The notes: generated from the letters alone by a model not told the origin. A stretch of DNA of 64,000 bases from Asticcacaulis sp. EMRT-3 (GCF_030027245.1 NZ_JASERT010000001.1:62001-126000); one strand, 5' to 3'; shown: positions 9,571 through 18,662, counted from the first letter of the stretch. A program made the numbers and translations.

Positions 9571-9586
9571 TGCAAGCGCCGTGCCA
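9571..9586 (-). promoter_or_regulatory. Sigma-54 promoter of the flgF operon
   Basis: The minus strand reads TGGCACGGCGCTTGCA, with GG and GC separated by ten bases, an almost perfect -24/-12 RpoN site. The predicted transcript start is about 55 bases before the flgF ATG. In Caulobacter, rod and hook genes of this class are sigma-54 dependent with FlbD as activator. I did not identify an ftr enhancer with confidence. Two GTTAACCAT motifs nearby (9549-9557, 9706-9714) resemble CtrA half-sites. Confidence 0.85.
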
Positions 9587-9756
9587 GACAGGGTTAAGGA
9601 CGGCAAGGGGCTGATACACAAGGAAAAGATGGTCACGCTGCGCGAATCTGCCCATGAAGAGCAGGGGCAAAAATTGCCGCCTTATCGCCGCCATCCCAAC
9701 GGATCGTTAACCATGTTGGGCGAAGATCAGCGATATGCGCGCTAAAGGCGCGCGGC

Positions 9757-9771
9757 TTAAGGTTTGTTGAA
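9757..9771 (+). promoter_or_regulatory. Candidate CtrA site before fliL
   Basis: TTAA-N7-TGAA, one mismatch from the CtrA consensus TTAA-N7-TTAA, 65 bases before the preferred fliL start. CtrA control of fliLM is known in Caulobacter. The site here is inferred from pattern only. Confidence 0.45.
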
Positions 9772-9835
9772 GTTTTGGGTTCAGGCTGACGCCTGGATGT
9801 ATTTGCAGGATTTTTCCTACAGGGGCGTGGGCGTA

Positions 9836-10477
9836 TTGGCCAAGAAAGAGAAAAAACCAAAGGACGCCGAAGCGCCGCCCGTTGATGGCGAAGACGGCGA
9901 GGGCGCGCAGGCGCCAGCCAAAAAGAAATTCCCGCTGCTGATCGTCATCATCGCGGCGGCGGTCTTGCTGCTGGGTGGTGGCGGGGCGGCAGCCTATTTT
10001 CTGTTTCTGGCACCCAAGCACCCGCCGGCAGCGGCAGGTGCCAAGGACGCGCACGGCGACAAGAAGGCGGAAAAAAAGAAAGACGACAAGAAGGGTGGTC
10101 ATGGCGCCAAGGACGGGGCGGCGGCCAAGGTCGATCCGGCCACCCAGCCCGTACGCTCGGACGGCCCCAATGGCACCGTCTATTACACCTTGCCCGACAC
10201 GGTGGCCAATATTCAGTCGCCGGACGGTACGGCCTCCTATCTGAAGCTCAAGCTGACCTTTGAATGCGCCGATGACAGCGTGGCCGATGCGCTTGACGCC
10301 GATCTGCCGCGCATCAATGACGTGCTGCAAGGCTTCATGCGCGAGCTGCGCCCGGAAGATTTGAGCGGTTCGCAAGGCAATTATCAGCTCCGGCTCGAAA
10401 TTCTGCGCCGCGTCAATCTCGTCCTGGCACCGCAAAAGATCAATGCCGTGCTGATCGAACAGATGCTGGTGACCTGA
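9836..10477 (+). CDS. fliL: Flagellar stator-associated protein FliL
   Basis: Single-pass inner-membrane protein that stabilises stators at the basal body. A lysine- and acid-rich cytoplasmic start (AKKEKKPKDAEAPP) is followed by one membrane segment (PLLIVIIAAAVLLLGGGGAAAYF), a charged linker and the periplasmic FliL domain ending VLIEQMLVT. I choose the TTG at 9836, because AGGGG precedes it by nine bases and it gives a family-like MAKK start. GTG 9827 is possible. The stop overlaps fliM by one base. Confidence 0.88.
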   Translation: MAKKEKKPKDAEAPPVDGEDGEGAQAPAKKKFPLLIVIIAAAVLLLGGGGAAAYFLFLAPKHPPAAAGAKDAHGDKKAEKKKDDKKGGHGAKDGAAAKVDPATQPVRSDGPNGTVYYTLPDTVANIQSPDGTASYLKLKLTFECADDSVADALDADLPRINDVLQGFMRELRPEDLSGSQGNYQLRLEILRRVNLVLAPQKINAVLIEQMLVT

Positions 10478-11661
10478 TGAGTGATGAGGTCGATCAGGAA
10501 GCCATGATGGCCGCCTGGGAGGCGGAACTCGCCGCTGAGGCGGGGGCTGCTACAGGTGGTGGAGGTGGTGGCGGTGGCGGCGTAGTTGACGGCGGCGATC
10601 TGGCCGCCGAATGGGAGGCGATGGTCGGTGGCGCAGGCGGTGGCAGCGACCATTTCAATGTGCCCGCCGGTGCCGAACGCATCCTCAATCAGGATGAAAT
10701 CGACAGCCTGCTCGGCTTTGACCTGTCGGAAGACGACTATAATGAGCGCTCCGGTATCCGGGCGATCATCAATTCGGCGATGGTGTCGTATGAACGCCTG
10801 CCGATGCTCGAAATCGTCTTCGACCGGCTGGTGCGCCTGATGACGACCAGTTTGCGTAATTTCACCTCTGACAATGTGGAAGTGTCGCTCGACAATATCT
10901 CGTCGATCCGGTTTGGCGACTATCTCAACTCGATCCCCTTGCCCGCCATTCTGGCCGTGTTCCGCGCCGAGGAACTGGACAATTACGGCCTGCTGACGGT
11001 CGATTCCAACCTGATCTATTCGATTGTCGATGTGCTGCTGGGCGGGCGGCGCGGCACGGCGGCCCTGCGCATCGAAGGCCGTCCCTATACCACGATCGAG
11101 CGCGTTCTGGTGCAGCGCATGGTGGAAGTGATCCTCAATGACGCCAAGGCGGCCTTTGAGCCGCTGACGCCGGTGACGTTCAATCTCGACCGGCTGGAAA
11201 CCAATCCGCGCTTCGCCGCCATTGCGCGTCCGGCCAATGCGGCGATTCTGGTCAAGCTGCGCATCGACATGGAAGACCGTGGCGGACGGGTTGAGCTTCT
11301 ACTGCCCTATGCCACGCTGGAGCCGATCCGCAAGATGCTGTTGCAGCAGTTCATGGGTGAAAAATTCGGCCGTGACAATATCTGGGAAAGCCATCTGGCC
11401 ACTGAATTATGGACAACGCAGATGGAGGTGCGCGCCGTGCTCGATGAGCAGCAGATGCCCCTGTCGCAGGTCTTGAATTTCAAGGTTGGAGAGACGATCA
11501 TCCTCAATGCGAACGCCGATTCTCCGGTGCAGTTGCGCTGCGGGGCCATTCCCCTGACCACCGGGCGCATGGGGCGCAAGGGACACAATATTGCCGTTCG
11601 TGTCGATACGCCGCTGGCCTCGTCGGCCAAGCGACGGCTGATGCAGTTCAAGAAGAAGTAA
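10477..11661 (+). CDS. fliM: Flagellar motor switch protein FliM
   Basis: C-ring switch component that binds phospho-CheY and FliG. The CheY-binding motif LNQDEIDSLLGF is present, but at residues 70-81 rather than at the extreme N-terminus. It follows an acidic stretch with two WEAE/WEAM motifs and a run of about nine glycines near residue 30. The CheC-like middle and SpoA C-terminal domain (LNFKVGETIILNANAD) are intact. 394 residues, translationally coupled to fliL. Confidence 0.95.
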   Translation: MSDEVDQEAMMAAWEAELAAEAGAATGGGGGGGGGVVDGGDLAAEWEAMVGGAGGGSDHFNVPAGAERILNQDEIDSLLGFDLSEDDYNERSGIRAIINSAMVSYERLPMLEIVFDRLVRLMTTSLRNFTSDNVEVSLDNISSIRFGDYLNSIPLPAILAVFRAEELDNYGLLTVDSNLIYSIVDVLLGGRRGTAALRIEGRPYTTIERVLVQRMVEVILNDAKAAFEPLTPVTFNLDRLETNPRFAAIARPANAAILVKLRIDMEDRGGRVELLLPYATLEPIRKMLLQQFMGEKFGRDNIWESHLATELWTTQMEVRAVLDEQQMPLSQVLNFKVGETIILNANADSPVQLRCGAIPLTTGRMGRKGHNIAVRVDTPLASSAKRRLMQFKKK

Positions 11662-11710
11662 GGCGAGAAGAAGTAAGGAATGTGTTGAGTTTATCAGGGT
11701 GCTTTCAGGC

Positions 11711-12376
11711 ATGAGTCTGACCAACGCCATTATGGATCTGATCCTCATGGGGCTGCTTGTGGCGGCCCTGTGGTTTGGCGTGCGCCTCGATAAACGCCTG
11801 AAAGCCCTGCGCGCCGCCCATGAAGGCTTTGCCCGCGCCGTTGGTGAGCTGGATGACGCCGCCATCCGCGCCCATAACAGCCTGAAAGAACTGCGTGCCC
11901 ATGCCGATGAGTCGCAGGATCTGTTGCATGGCCGGGTGCTGGCGGCGCGCGAGGTGCTGAACAAGCTCGATGCGCAGGTGAGTCGCGCCGAGCGGGCGCA
12001 GCGCGATCTCGACAAGGGCATGGTCAGTTACGAGGCGATGGCCGCCGTGCGCATGGCGCCTGTCAGCGCCCCGCAGGATAAAAGACCCGACATACGCCTT
12101 ACCCCCGAAACCTCTCGTCAGCCCGTGGCCGACCCGGTCGTGCGCGACCTGGCAAGGCCCTTTGCGCGTGATGCGGTCAGGCCTGCCGCCGCCGCGCCGC
12201 GTCGCTCGCTTCTGCCCGAACAGACGCCGCCGGATGAGCGCGAAGTGCTCGACAAGGTGCAGATGTCGGAACTGGTGGTGGCCAATCTCAACGAGATGAT
12301 ACGTTCGCTGAACATGCCCAGACGCCAGCCGGAATCGGTCGAGGACGACCTGTTCGGCAAGACTTCAAAGAGATAA
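11711..12376 (+). CDS. pflI: PflI-like flagellar positioning protein (DUF6468 type)
   Basis: Bitopic membrane protein. A single N-terminal segment (AIMDLILMGLLVAALWFGV) is followed by a coiled-coil region (KRLKALRAAHEGFARAVGELDD through AERAQRDLDKG) and a proline/arginine-rich cytoplasmic tail. Its place directly after fliLM matches Caulobacter pflI, whose product helps place the polar flagellum. Assignment is by architecture and synteny, recalled rather than searched. Start ATG 11711 avoids an upstream ATG with poor context. Confidence 0.6.
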   Translation: MSLTNAIMDLILMGLLVAALWFGVRLDKRLKALRAAHEGFARAVGELDDAAIRAHNSLKELRAHADESQDLLHGRVLAAREVLNKLDAQVSRAERAQRDLDKGMVSYEAMAAVRMAPVSAPQDKRPDIRLTPETSRQPVADPVVRDLARPFARDAVRPAAAAPRRSLLPEQTPPDEREVLDKVQMSELVVANLNEMIRSLNMPRRQPESVEDDLFGKTSKR

Positions 12377-12381
12377 TGTAA

Positions 12382-13224
12382 ATGGCGAATATGCCGCGAC
12401 TTCTCCCCCTCCTTTTCGTTGCCGTGGGCGGGGTGCTGGCCATGAAGGCCATCACCAGCCTCGATCTGGTGCCCGGAGCGTTTCATGCTGCGGAGGCCTT
12501 CGCTGCCGATGCGAAAAAGGCCCCGGCCAAACCTGCGCGCGCCAAGGCCCCGGCCAGGGCGGAGGGGGCGGGCGATGCGGCGGATGATCCGACCGAAAGC
12601 TATGCCGTCAATCCAGCCCTGATGGCCGCCGACGCCAATTCCAGCGCGTCCGATGCTGCCGCCAGCGCGCCGATGGCACCGATCTGCGCCACCTCGGTCG
12701 ATGATCTGGCCAAGCAGGCGGGCATTTCGCCCAATGAGCTGCAAATCCTGCAAAATCTCGGTCAGCGCCGGCAGCAGCTTGACCAGCGCGAGCAATCACT
12801 TAACTCACGTCAGGCGCTGATCGATGTCGCCGACAGCAAACTCGACACGCGCATCCAGCAGCTTTCCAATCTGAAAACCCAGATTCAGGCCCTGCTCGAT
12901 CAGGCCAACAAGACGCAGGATGACGACACCAATCGACTGGTGGCCGTCTATTCGGCGATGAAGCCCAAGGACGCCGCAGCGGTTCTCAGCACCATGAAGG
13001 ACGATGTGCGCCTGCCCATCGCCGCCAAGATGAAGGATCGCAATCTGGCGGCTATTCTGGGCGCTATGGATCCATCGGCGGCGCGGGATCTGACCGAAAA
13101 GCTGGCCACGCGGATGCAGGACGCCAACGGGCTGCAACAGCAGCTTGACAAGGCCGCAACGGGCGGAACGGCAGCGGCACCCGTCAAGCCTGCCGCCAAA
13201 CCCGCTCCGGTCAAAAAGAGCTAA
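12382..13224 (+). CDS. motE: MotE-like periplasmic chaperone (MgtE N-domain)
   Basis: 280 residues with an N-terminal membrane or signal segment (LLPLLFVAVGGVLAM), an alanine/proline-rich linker and a coiled coil (QRRQQLDQREQSLNSRQ...). The MgtE-N/FliG-like domain follows (LVAVYSAMKPKDAAAVLSTM, AAILGAMDPSAARDLTEKLA). In rhizobia MotE is a chaperone for MotC; in Caulobacterales the role is less clear. It is five bases after the PflI-like gene. The stop overlaps the convergent gene by four bases. Confidence 0.75.
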   Translation: MANMPRLLPLLFVAVGGVLAMKAITSLDLVPGAFHAAEAFAADAKKAPAKPARAKAPARAEGAGDAADDPTESYAVNPALMAADANSSASDAAASAPMAPICATSVDDLAKQAGISPNELQILQNLGQRRQQLDQREQSLNSRQALIDVADSKLDTRIQQLSNLKTQIQALLDQANKTQDDDTNRLVAVYSAMKPKDAAAVLSTMKDDVRLPIAAKMKDRNLAAILGAMDPSAARDLTEKLATRMQDANGLQQQLDKAATGGTAAAPVKPAAKPAPVKKS

Positions 13225-13613
13225 TTGGCCAGGCTTTGGGCCGGGGTGCGATCCTGACGATAAGCGGCGGCCTCGGCAGGATTCGTGGCCTGTGCCTGCA
13301 CCGGATAGGGATCAATCGATACGGGCGCGGTGGGGGCCAGATCGATACCTTCCGGGCCATTATCCAAAGCGAGAACCTGCAAGGCGCCAATCCGGGCCGG
13401 GGGCGGGGTGGTCTGGACGAGCCTCGGCTGGAACAGGCTGTCTGTATCCGGCAGGTGCGCCAGATGGTCGCCGATCACCGTCCCGCTGACGCACAGGGTC
13501 ATGACGGCGGCGACGAGGCTGAGAAAAAGGATGTCGGGCCCACGCCGATCGTCGGGGCGAGGCGCATTCCAGGCGAGGGAATAGTCTTGCGGTTCCGCGC
13601 TTATCTCGTTCAT
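13221..13613 (-). CDS. Small single-pass membrane protein, unknown
   Basis: 130 residues starting at ATG 13613, with AGGAG nine bases upstream. One hydrophobic segment (ILFLSLVAAVMTLCVSGTVIG) follows a 28-residue cytoplasmic part. The rest is a proline-rich, probably periplasmic tail. No family recognised. It lies divergently next to the 1033-aa TPR gene and converges with motE, inside a flagellar block, so a flagellar or polar role is possible but unproven. Confidence 0.65.
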   Translation of the reverse strand: MNEISAEPQDYSLAWNAPRPDDRRGPDILFLSLVAAVMTLCVSGTVIGDHLAHLPDTDSLFQPRLVQTTPPPARIGALQVLALDNGPEGIDLAPTAPVSIDPYPVQAQATNPAEAAAYRQDRTPAQSLAN

Positions 13614-13795
13614 CTGCCAAAGTCTCCTGAACAGAAGGCCAATGTAGAAAAACGACTGCAAATTCGCAGCAGGGGAGACGGGGTGCGGGTATAAGCGCGC
13701 CATAGCGCGCAAACAGGCGCGTACAGACATTATTAAGCTGTTTGCTACACTTCATTAACCTCGATTAAACGCCCGACAGGCGAAATAAACAGGCA

Positions 13796-16700
13796 ATGAT
13801 TCGTGTTCCGCAGCCTTCGTCCGACGAGGCGCCCGGTCCGGCCGACAAGGCTGCGCGGGAGAGCGAGGCCGCGCCCGCAGCGACAGAGCCAAAAACCGAT
13901 CCGCGCCTCGTCCGGGCGCGCCTGCACCTGAAAGCTCCGCCCGCCGCGCCACGTTCGCGCAACGCGCTGCGCACCACGGCCTTCGTCGTCGCCACGGTGG
14001 GCTTAGGGATGGCGCAGATGGCGCTGGGTGATTCGATGGCCCTGCCGCAGGTGGCATCGCGTTCCGACATCGATATTCGCATCGGTCGCAACCACCAGTC
14101 GGGCCGCATCGAAATCTACGGTGCCATCGGCAGCCGCGCTTCGGTGCGCCGCGAACAGGATGAGGTGATCATCCGCCTGCCCGGCCAGCAAAAGCCCGAT
14201 CTCGGCGACATCCGTTCCAACCCTCCGCTCGGCGTGGCCGGGGTTGATCTGAAATCCGACAGCCGCGCCAGCGAACTGTGGCTGAAGGTCAAGCCCGGTT
14301 ATGACAGCCATTTCGGGCGCGCCGATGGGGCGGTCTTCGTGCAGATCGATCCGAAAAGCGAAGATGGTGACAGCAACAGCAATGCTAAGGATGGCAAGCC
14401 GCTGGCGGTCAATCTTCAGGATCTGCTGCATGGCCAGCCGGCGCAGACGCCCCAGAATGGCGAGCACGTCAATCGCGCCGTCCATGTGCCGGTGGTGGCG
14501 CTACAGGTCGATGATGTCGGCGGTGGTCGCCAGATTTCCTTTCCGTTCGACGGCCCGGTGGCGGCGGCGGTCTTCCGGCGCGGCGATTCGGTGTGGGTCG
14601 TCTTCGATCAGGAGGTCGATCTGCGCCTGCCGCCCGATCTGAAGGACGGCATGATCATTCAGGACGCCCAGTGGACGCATAATGACGGCTTCACGGCGCT
14701 GCGCCTGCGCGCCCCCACGGCGGGCAGTCTGTCGGCGGTCAATGACGGGCTGGTGTGGCGCGTGCGGCTGGGCGGGCAGGGGCTGGACAACCATGCCAGC
14801 CAGGTCAGCCTGATCCGCGATGATTCCGCCGGTGTGCCGGGGCTGAACATCAATCTGGCCGGGGCCACGCGCGTGGCGTGGATCCGCGACCCCTCGGTCG
14901 GCGACCGCATGGCCGTCATCCCGGCGCGCGGCCCGGTCAAGCTGGTGCCCGTGGCGCGCACCCTGCTGGAAGCCACGATTGGCTCAACGGCGCAGGGCGC
15001 GGTGGTCATGCGCATGACGCCGGATGTAAAAGTGAAGGTGGATGGCGATCTGGTCGAGGTGTCGCGTCCCGATGGCCTGACCCTGTCCAATACCGATCCA
15101 AACGCCAATGGCAGCGACGCCCGCCTGGACTATAAAAACGCCCTCTATCCCAGCCTGGCCAATGCCGACTGGTCGGCCGTGCCGCCCGAAGGTTTTCTGG
15201 CGCGCTATAATGCCCTGCAAGCGGCGGCGGCTGATGAAATTACCGGCGGCCCCACCGGCCCGACCAAGGCGCGGTTGTCGCTGGCGCGTTTTCTGGTCGG
15301 TCAGGGCATGACCTATGAGGCGCAGGGCGTGCTCGACCTGCTGACCAAGGAAAGCCCCAATGCGCTCAATGACCCGCAGGTGGTGGGCTTGCGCGTGGTG
15401 GCCAAGATGCTGTCGGGCCGCTATGCCGACGCGACGGGCGATCTGGCCTCGCCGGAACTGGCCTCCGATCCGGCGGCACATCTGTGGGCGGGCTATGCCG
15501 AAACCAAGGCCGGAAATTATGCCGATGCGGTCAAGGATTTCAAGGCGGGGCTGAAGGCGCTCGACCAGTTTCCGGTGGCGTGGCGCATGAAGATGGGCGC
15601 GGCCTATGCCTATGCGGCGCTGCAAACCAAGGACATGACCACGGCTCAGGCCATGATCGGCTATGCCGTGTCGCAGGACGGCACACCGCTCGACAAGCTG
15701 GGCGCCTATCTGATTGACGCCCGGATCATCGAGGCAACGGGTGATAAGGCGCGCGCGCTTGCCGTCTATCAGGCGGTCGGCAAGGCATCGGATGATTCTC
15801 TGGCCACTCCGGCCCTGATGCACGCCGCCATGCTCAACTACCAGCTTGGCAAGGCCAATGCCGACCAGACCCTGAATGCGCTCGACGCCCTGCGCTTCCG
15901 CTGGCGCGGCGACGATACCGAATTGCAGCTCATCAGCGATATGGGCCAGATTTACCTGAGCGAAGGCCGCTACCGCGAGGCGCTGATGGTGCTGAAAAGC
16001 GGCGGCCAGTCCTTTATGAACGACCCGCGCTCCAGCCAGATTCAGGCCTCGCTCCATCAGGCATTCCGCGCTCTTTTCTTAGGTGGCATGGCCGATGGTC
16101 TGCAACCGGTTGAGGCGCTCGGCCTGTTCAATGATTTCCGCGACCTGACCCCGATTGGCCCCGATGGCGACGAAATGGTGCGCCGCATCGTGCGCCGCCT
16201 CGTCGATGTCGATCTGCTCGATCAGGCGGCCAGCCTGTTGCAATATCAGGTCGATAACCGCTTGCACGGCGTCGCCAAATCGTCGGTGGCCGCTGATCTC
16301 GCCGCCATCTATCTGATGAACCACGATCCGCAAAACGCGCTGCAAACCTTGTGGAACACGCGCACTACGCTTTTGCCGAAATCGATCATGGCCGAGCGCC
16401 AGGTGCTGGAGGCGCGGGCACTCAGCCAGCTTAATGAGCCGGACAAGGCGCTGGACGTGCTGGGCAATACCGTCTCGCCCGATGCTGATGATGTGCGCGC
16501 CGATGTCTATTGGCAGCAGCAGGACTGGGCGAAGGCCGCCATCGTGCTGGAGCGCCGCCTTGGCGACCGCTATAAATCGGATACGCCGCTGACCCAGGCC
16601 GAAGAGGGCCGCCTGATCCGCGCCGGCATCGCCTATAGTCAGATCAAGGATCAGAAATCGCTGACGCGCCTGTCGAATCGCTTTGGCAAGTTCATCGCCA

Positions 16701-16897
16701 CCGCGTCTTCGCCCGACGCCCTGCGCGTGGCATTGGCCCCGCTCGATGGCGGCACGCTGTCGGCGCGCAATTTCGCCGCCGCCGCCGCCGATACCGACAG
16801 CTTCGCGGGCTGGGTGACCGGCATGAAACAGAAGTTCCGGGCGCGGGACGATGCGGCGGCCAAGGCGGCGGGCGCGACGCCGCAGCCAAAAGCCTGA
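13796..16897 (+). CDS. Large TPR-containing envelope protein in the flagellar block
   Basis: 1033 residues. A proline/acid-rich cytoplasmic N-terminus (1-55) is followed by a membrane segment around 57-78 (ALRTTAFVVATVGLGMAQMALG). A beta-rich region follows (about 85-400, with repeated IRLPG, VFVQIDP and VWVVFDQEVDLRLP strands), then a long helical C-terminal half of TPR-like pairs (HLWAGYAETKAGNYADAVKDF, AYLIDARIIEATGDKARALAVY, IYLSEGRYREALMVL). This predicts a periplasmic scaffold. A TPR gene lies at this place in Caulobacter flagellar clusters. The exact function is unknown to me. The start codon ATG follows a 180-base gap with AT-rich TTAA motifs. Confidence 0.75.
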   Translation: MIRVPQPSSDEAPGPADKAARESEAAPAATEPKTDPRLVRARLHLKAPPAAPRSRNALRTTAFVVATVGLGMAQMALGDSMALPQVASRSDIDIRIGRNHQSGRIEIYGAIGSRASVRREQDEVIIRLPGQQKPDLGDIRSNPPLGVAGVDLKSDSRASELWLKVKPGYDSHFGRADGAVFVQIDPKSEDGDSNSNAKDGKPLAVNLQDLLHGQPAQTPQNGEHVNRAVHVPVVALQVDDVGGGRQISFPFDGPVAAAVFRRGDSVWVVFDQEVDLRLPPDLKDGMIIQDAQWTHNDGFTALRLRAPTAGSLSAVNDGLVWRVRLGGQGLDNHASQVSLIRDDSAGVPGLNINLAGATRVAWIRDPSVGDRMAVIPARGPVKLVPVARTLLEATIGSTAQGAVVMRMTPDVKVKVDGDLVEVSRPDGLTLSNTDPNANGSDARLDYKNALYPSLANADWSAVPPEGFLARYNALQAAAADEITGGPTGPTKARLSLARFLVGQGMTYEAQGVLDLLTKESPNALNDPQVVGLRVVAKMLSGRYADATGDLASPELASDPAAHLWAGYAETKAGNYADAVKDFKAGLKALDQFPVAWRMKMGAAYAYAALQTKDMTTAQAMIGYAVSQDGTPLDKLGAYLIDARIIEATGDKARALAVYQAVGKASDDSLATPALMHAAMLNYQLGKANADQTLNALDALRFRWRGDDTELQLISDMGQIYLSEGRYREALMVLKSGGQSFMNDPRSSQIQASLHQAFRALFLGGMADGLQPVEALGLFNDFRDLTPIGPDGDEMVRRIVRRLVDVDLLDQAASLLQYQVDNRLHGVAKSSVAADLAAIYLMNHDPQNALQTLWNTRTTLLPKSIMAERQVLEARALSQLNEPDKALDVLGNTVSPDADDVRADVYWQQQDWAKAAIVLERRLGDRYKSDTPLTQAEEGRLIRAGIAYSQIKDQKSLTRLSNRFGKFIATASSPDALRVALAPLDGGTLSARNFAAAAADTDSFAGWVTGMKQKFRARDDAAAKAAGATPQPKA

Positions 16898-16901
16898 GGG
16901 C

Positions 16902-17741
16902 CTACCCGCCGCCGGTCAGGGCCGGATGGAAGCTCTGCACCAGCGATCCGGCGACCAGATTCCACCCGTCAACCAGCACGAAGAAGATCAGTTTGAACGG
17001 CAGACTGACCACCACGGGCGGCAGCATCATCATCCCCATACTCATCAGCACGCTGGCCACCACCAGATCGATGACCAGAAACGGCACGAACAGGAAAAAG
17101 CCGATTTCAAACGCCTTTTTCAGTTCGGAAATCATGAAGGCGGGTGTCACCACGCGCACCGGCAGGTCCATCTTGTCCTTCGGCATCTGCATCTTCGACA
17201 GATTGACGAACAGGCCTAAGTCCTTGGCGTCCACCTGGGCCAGCATGAAGGCTTTCAGCGGCTGCGAGGCGGCGTCGAAGGCTTGTGGCAGTTCTATTTC
17301 CTGATCCATCAGCGGGCGGATACCGTCCTGATAGGCCGCCTGCCAGGTCGGGGCCATGACGACCGCCGACAGAAAAAGCGCCAGCGAGATCAGCACGGCA
17401 TTGGGCGGGCTTTGTTGCAGGCCCATAGCCGTGCGCAGCAAAGACAAAACCACCACAATGCGCACGAAGGAGGTGGTCATGATGACGATGGACGGCGCCA
17501 GAGACAGAACCGTCATCAGGGCGATGAGCTGGATCACGCGGGCGCTTAAGGTGCCGCCCTTGCCGAGATCGAGATTCACCGATTGCGCCATCGCGTGAAA
17601 CGGCATGATCATCAGGGTGAAGGCGATGATGAAGGTGAAGAGGACGATGAAATTCATCATCTTCGGCCCGATGCGTTTTTTCGCAGCCGTCTTTGGCGCG
17701 TCGTCTTCCGGCACTATGGCTTCGGCGGATGCTGTTGACAT
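16902..17741 (-). CDS. fliP: Flagellar type III export protein FliP
   Basis: Core pore subunit of the flagellar export gate. It has a cytoplasmic tail, a signal-like segment around 29-52 (FIVLFTFIIAFTLMIMPF), then the FliP core with LSLAPSIVIMTTSFVRIVVVLSLLRTAMGLQQSPPN, AFMISELKKAFEIGFFLFVPFLVIDLVVASVLMSMGM and LPFKLIFFVLVDGWNLV. 279 residues. Its ATG immediately follows the fliO stop, so the two are translated together. Confidence 0.97.
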   Translation of the reverse strand: MSTASAEAIVPEDDAPKTAAKKRIGPKMMNFIVLFTFIIAFTLMIMPFHAMAQSVNLDLGKGGTLSARVIQLIALMTVLSLAPSIVIMTTSFVRIVVVLSLLRTAMGLQQSPPNAVLISLALFLSAVVMAPTWQAAYQDGIRPLMDQEIELPQAFDAASQPLKAFMLAQVDAKDLGLFVNLSKMQMPKDKMDLPVRVVTPAFMISELKKAFEIGFFLFVPFLVIDLVVASVLMSMGMMMLPPVVVSLPFKLIFFVLVDGWNLVAGSLVQSFHPALTGGG

Positions 17742-18068
17742 TCAGAACAACTCTTCGGCGGGGTCGGCACCGGAACCAGTACCGGAGCGTTTGGGGGGGC
17801 GGGCAGGGCTATTGAGGGCGTTCAGTTCACGGCCTTCGCCGAGCAGCAGCAGCCTTTCTTCGTCATCGACGCGCACCAGCACCAGCCGACGCGCCGGATC
17901 GAGCACCAGAGTCTCGACCACGGACAGCCGCCTTGGCTTGCCGCGCGTGGCCTGCAACTGGGCCATCAGTTGCGGCGCATAGCGGCGCACAAGATAGGCA
18001 AGGCCTAAGATCAGCCCCAGCACGATGGCGAGGGCGAACACCGCCTTGAGGGTTTGCGTCCAGTCCAT
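17742..18068 (-). CDS. fliO: Flagellar biosynthesis protein FliO
   Basis: 108-residue single-pass membrane protein that assists FliP pore assembly. The N-terminal membrane segment is TLKAVFALAIVLGLILGLAYLVRRY, followed by the conserved SVVETLVLDPARRLVLVRVDDEERLLLLG. First gene of fliOP, divergent from flgB. The intervening 165 bases hold CtrA-like motifs. Confidence 0.9.
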   Translation of the reverse strand: MDWTQTLKAVFALAIVLGLILGLAYLVRRYAPQLMAQLQATRGKPRRLSVVETLVLDPARRLVLVRVDDEERLLLLGEGRELNALNSPARPPKRSGTGSGADPAEELF

Positions 18069-18109
18069 GCGTGTCCTTACACCTACCCCGATCCATAACC
18101 GCCCGATGG

Positions 18110-18143
18110 TTAACGCGGCGTTTACTTAAAGCCTTCATTAACC
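18110..18143. promoter_or_regulatory. Candidate CtrA sites between fliO and flgB
   Basis: TTAA-N7-TTTA at 18110-18124 (one mismatch from consensus), followed by TAAA-N7-TTAACC at 18127-18143. The location between the divergent fliOP and flgBC genes fits CtrA control known for these class II genes in Caulobacter. Confidence 0.5.
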
Positions 18144-18233
18144 ATTGGGTGGGCATAATTTGCCCCATCACCCGTGCGACGATTCTCCTGATAGGGCGAG
18201 TCGCGGCGTGTCGTTAAGCAGAAAGGCGAGCGA

Positions 18234-18650
18234 ATGGAGTCGCAGGGCATATCCTTATTGTCAGCATTGCAATCGCGCATGGGCTGGCTGACCGACCGGC
18301 AGAAGGTGGTGGCTGAAAACGTCGCCAATGCCTCGACGCCCGGTTTCAAGCCCAAGGATCTGAAAGCGCAGGATTTCGCCGCCCTGGTGCAGGGGCAGTC
18401 ACCGCAAACCCAACTGGGCCTGACCCTGACCCATGCGATGGACATTGCCCAGCCTGATCCGCAGGGGCTCAGCCATTCCCAGGCCGTGACCTCGCCCGAT
18501 TCGGAAACGACGATGGACGGCAACAGCGTCGTTCTGGAGGAGCAGATGATGAAGATGTCGGAAAGCCGCATCCAGTTTCAGGCGGCGGTGTCCTTTTATG
18601 AAAAATCGCTCGACATGATCCGCATGGCGTCAAAAGTGCCGGGTAAATAA
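18234..18650 (+). CDS. flgB: Flagellar rod protein FlgB
   Basis: Proximal rod subunit of 138 residues. The rod N-terminus is LTDRQKVVAENVANASTPGFKPKDLKAQDF, and the C-terminal helix has ESRIQFQAAVSFYEKSLDMIRMA. First gene of flgB-flgC-fliE. Confidence 0.95.
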   Translation: MESQGISLLSALQSRMGWLTDRQKVVAENVANASTPGFKPKDLKAQDFAALVQGQSPQTQLGLTLTHAMDIAQPDPQGLSHSQAVTSPDSETTMDGNSVVLEEQMMKMSESRIQFQAAVSFYEKSLDMIRMASKVPGK

Positions 18651-18662
18651 GGAGCTATTTAG

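Noticed and set aside
14984..16057. 357-codon minus-strand frame inside the TPR gene
   Set aside because: Low-complexity His/Arg/Gly composition typical of an antisense shadow.
18150..18170. Possible sigma-54 promoter before flgB (TGGGCATAATTTGC)
   Set aside because: GG and GC are nine, not ten, bases apart, which normally abolishes RpoN recognition; CtrA-like sites fit better.
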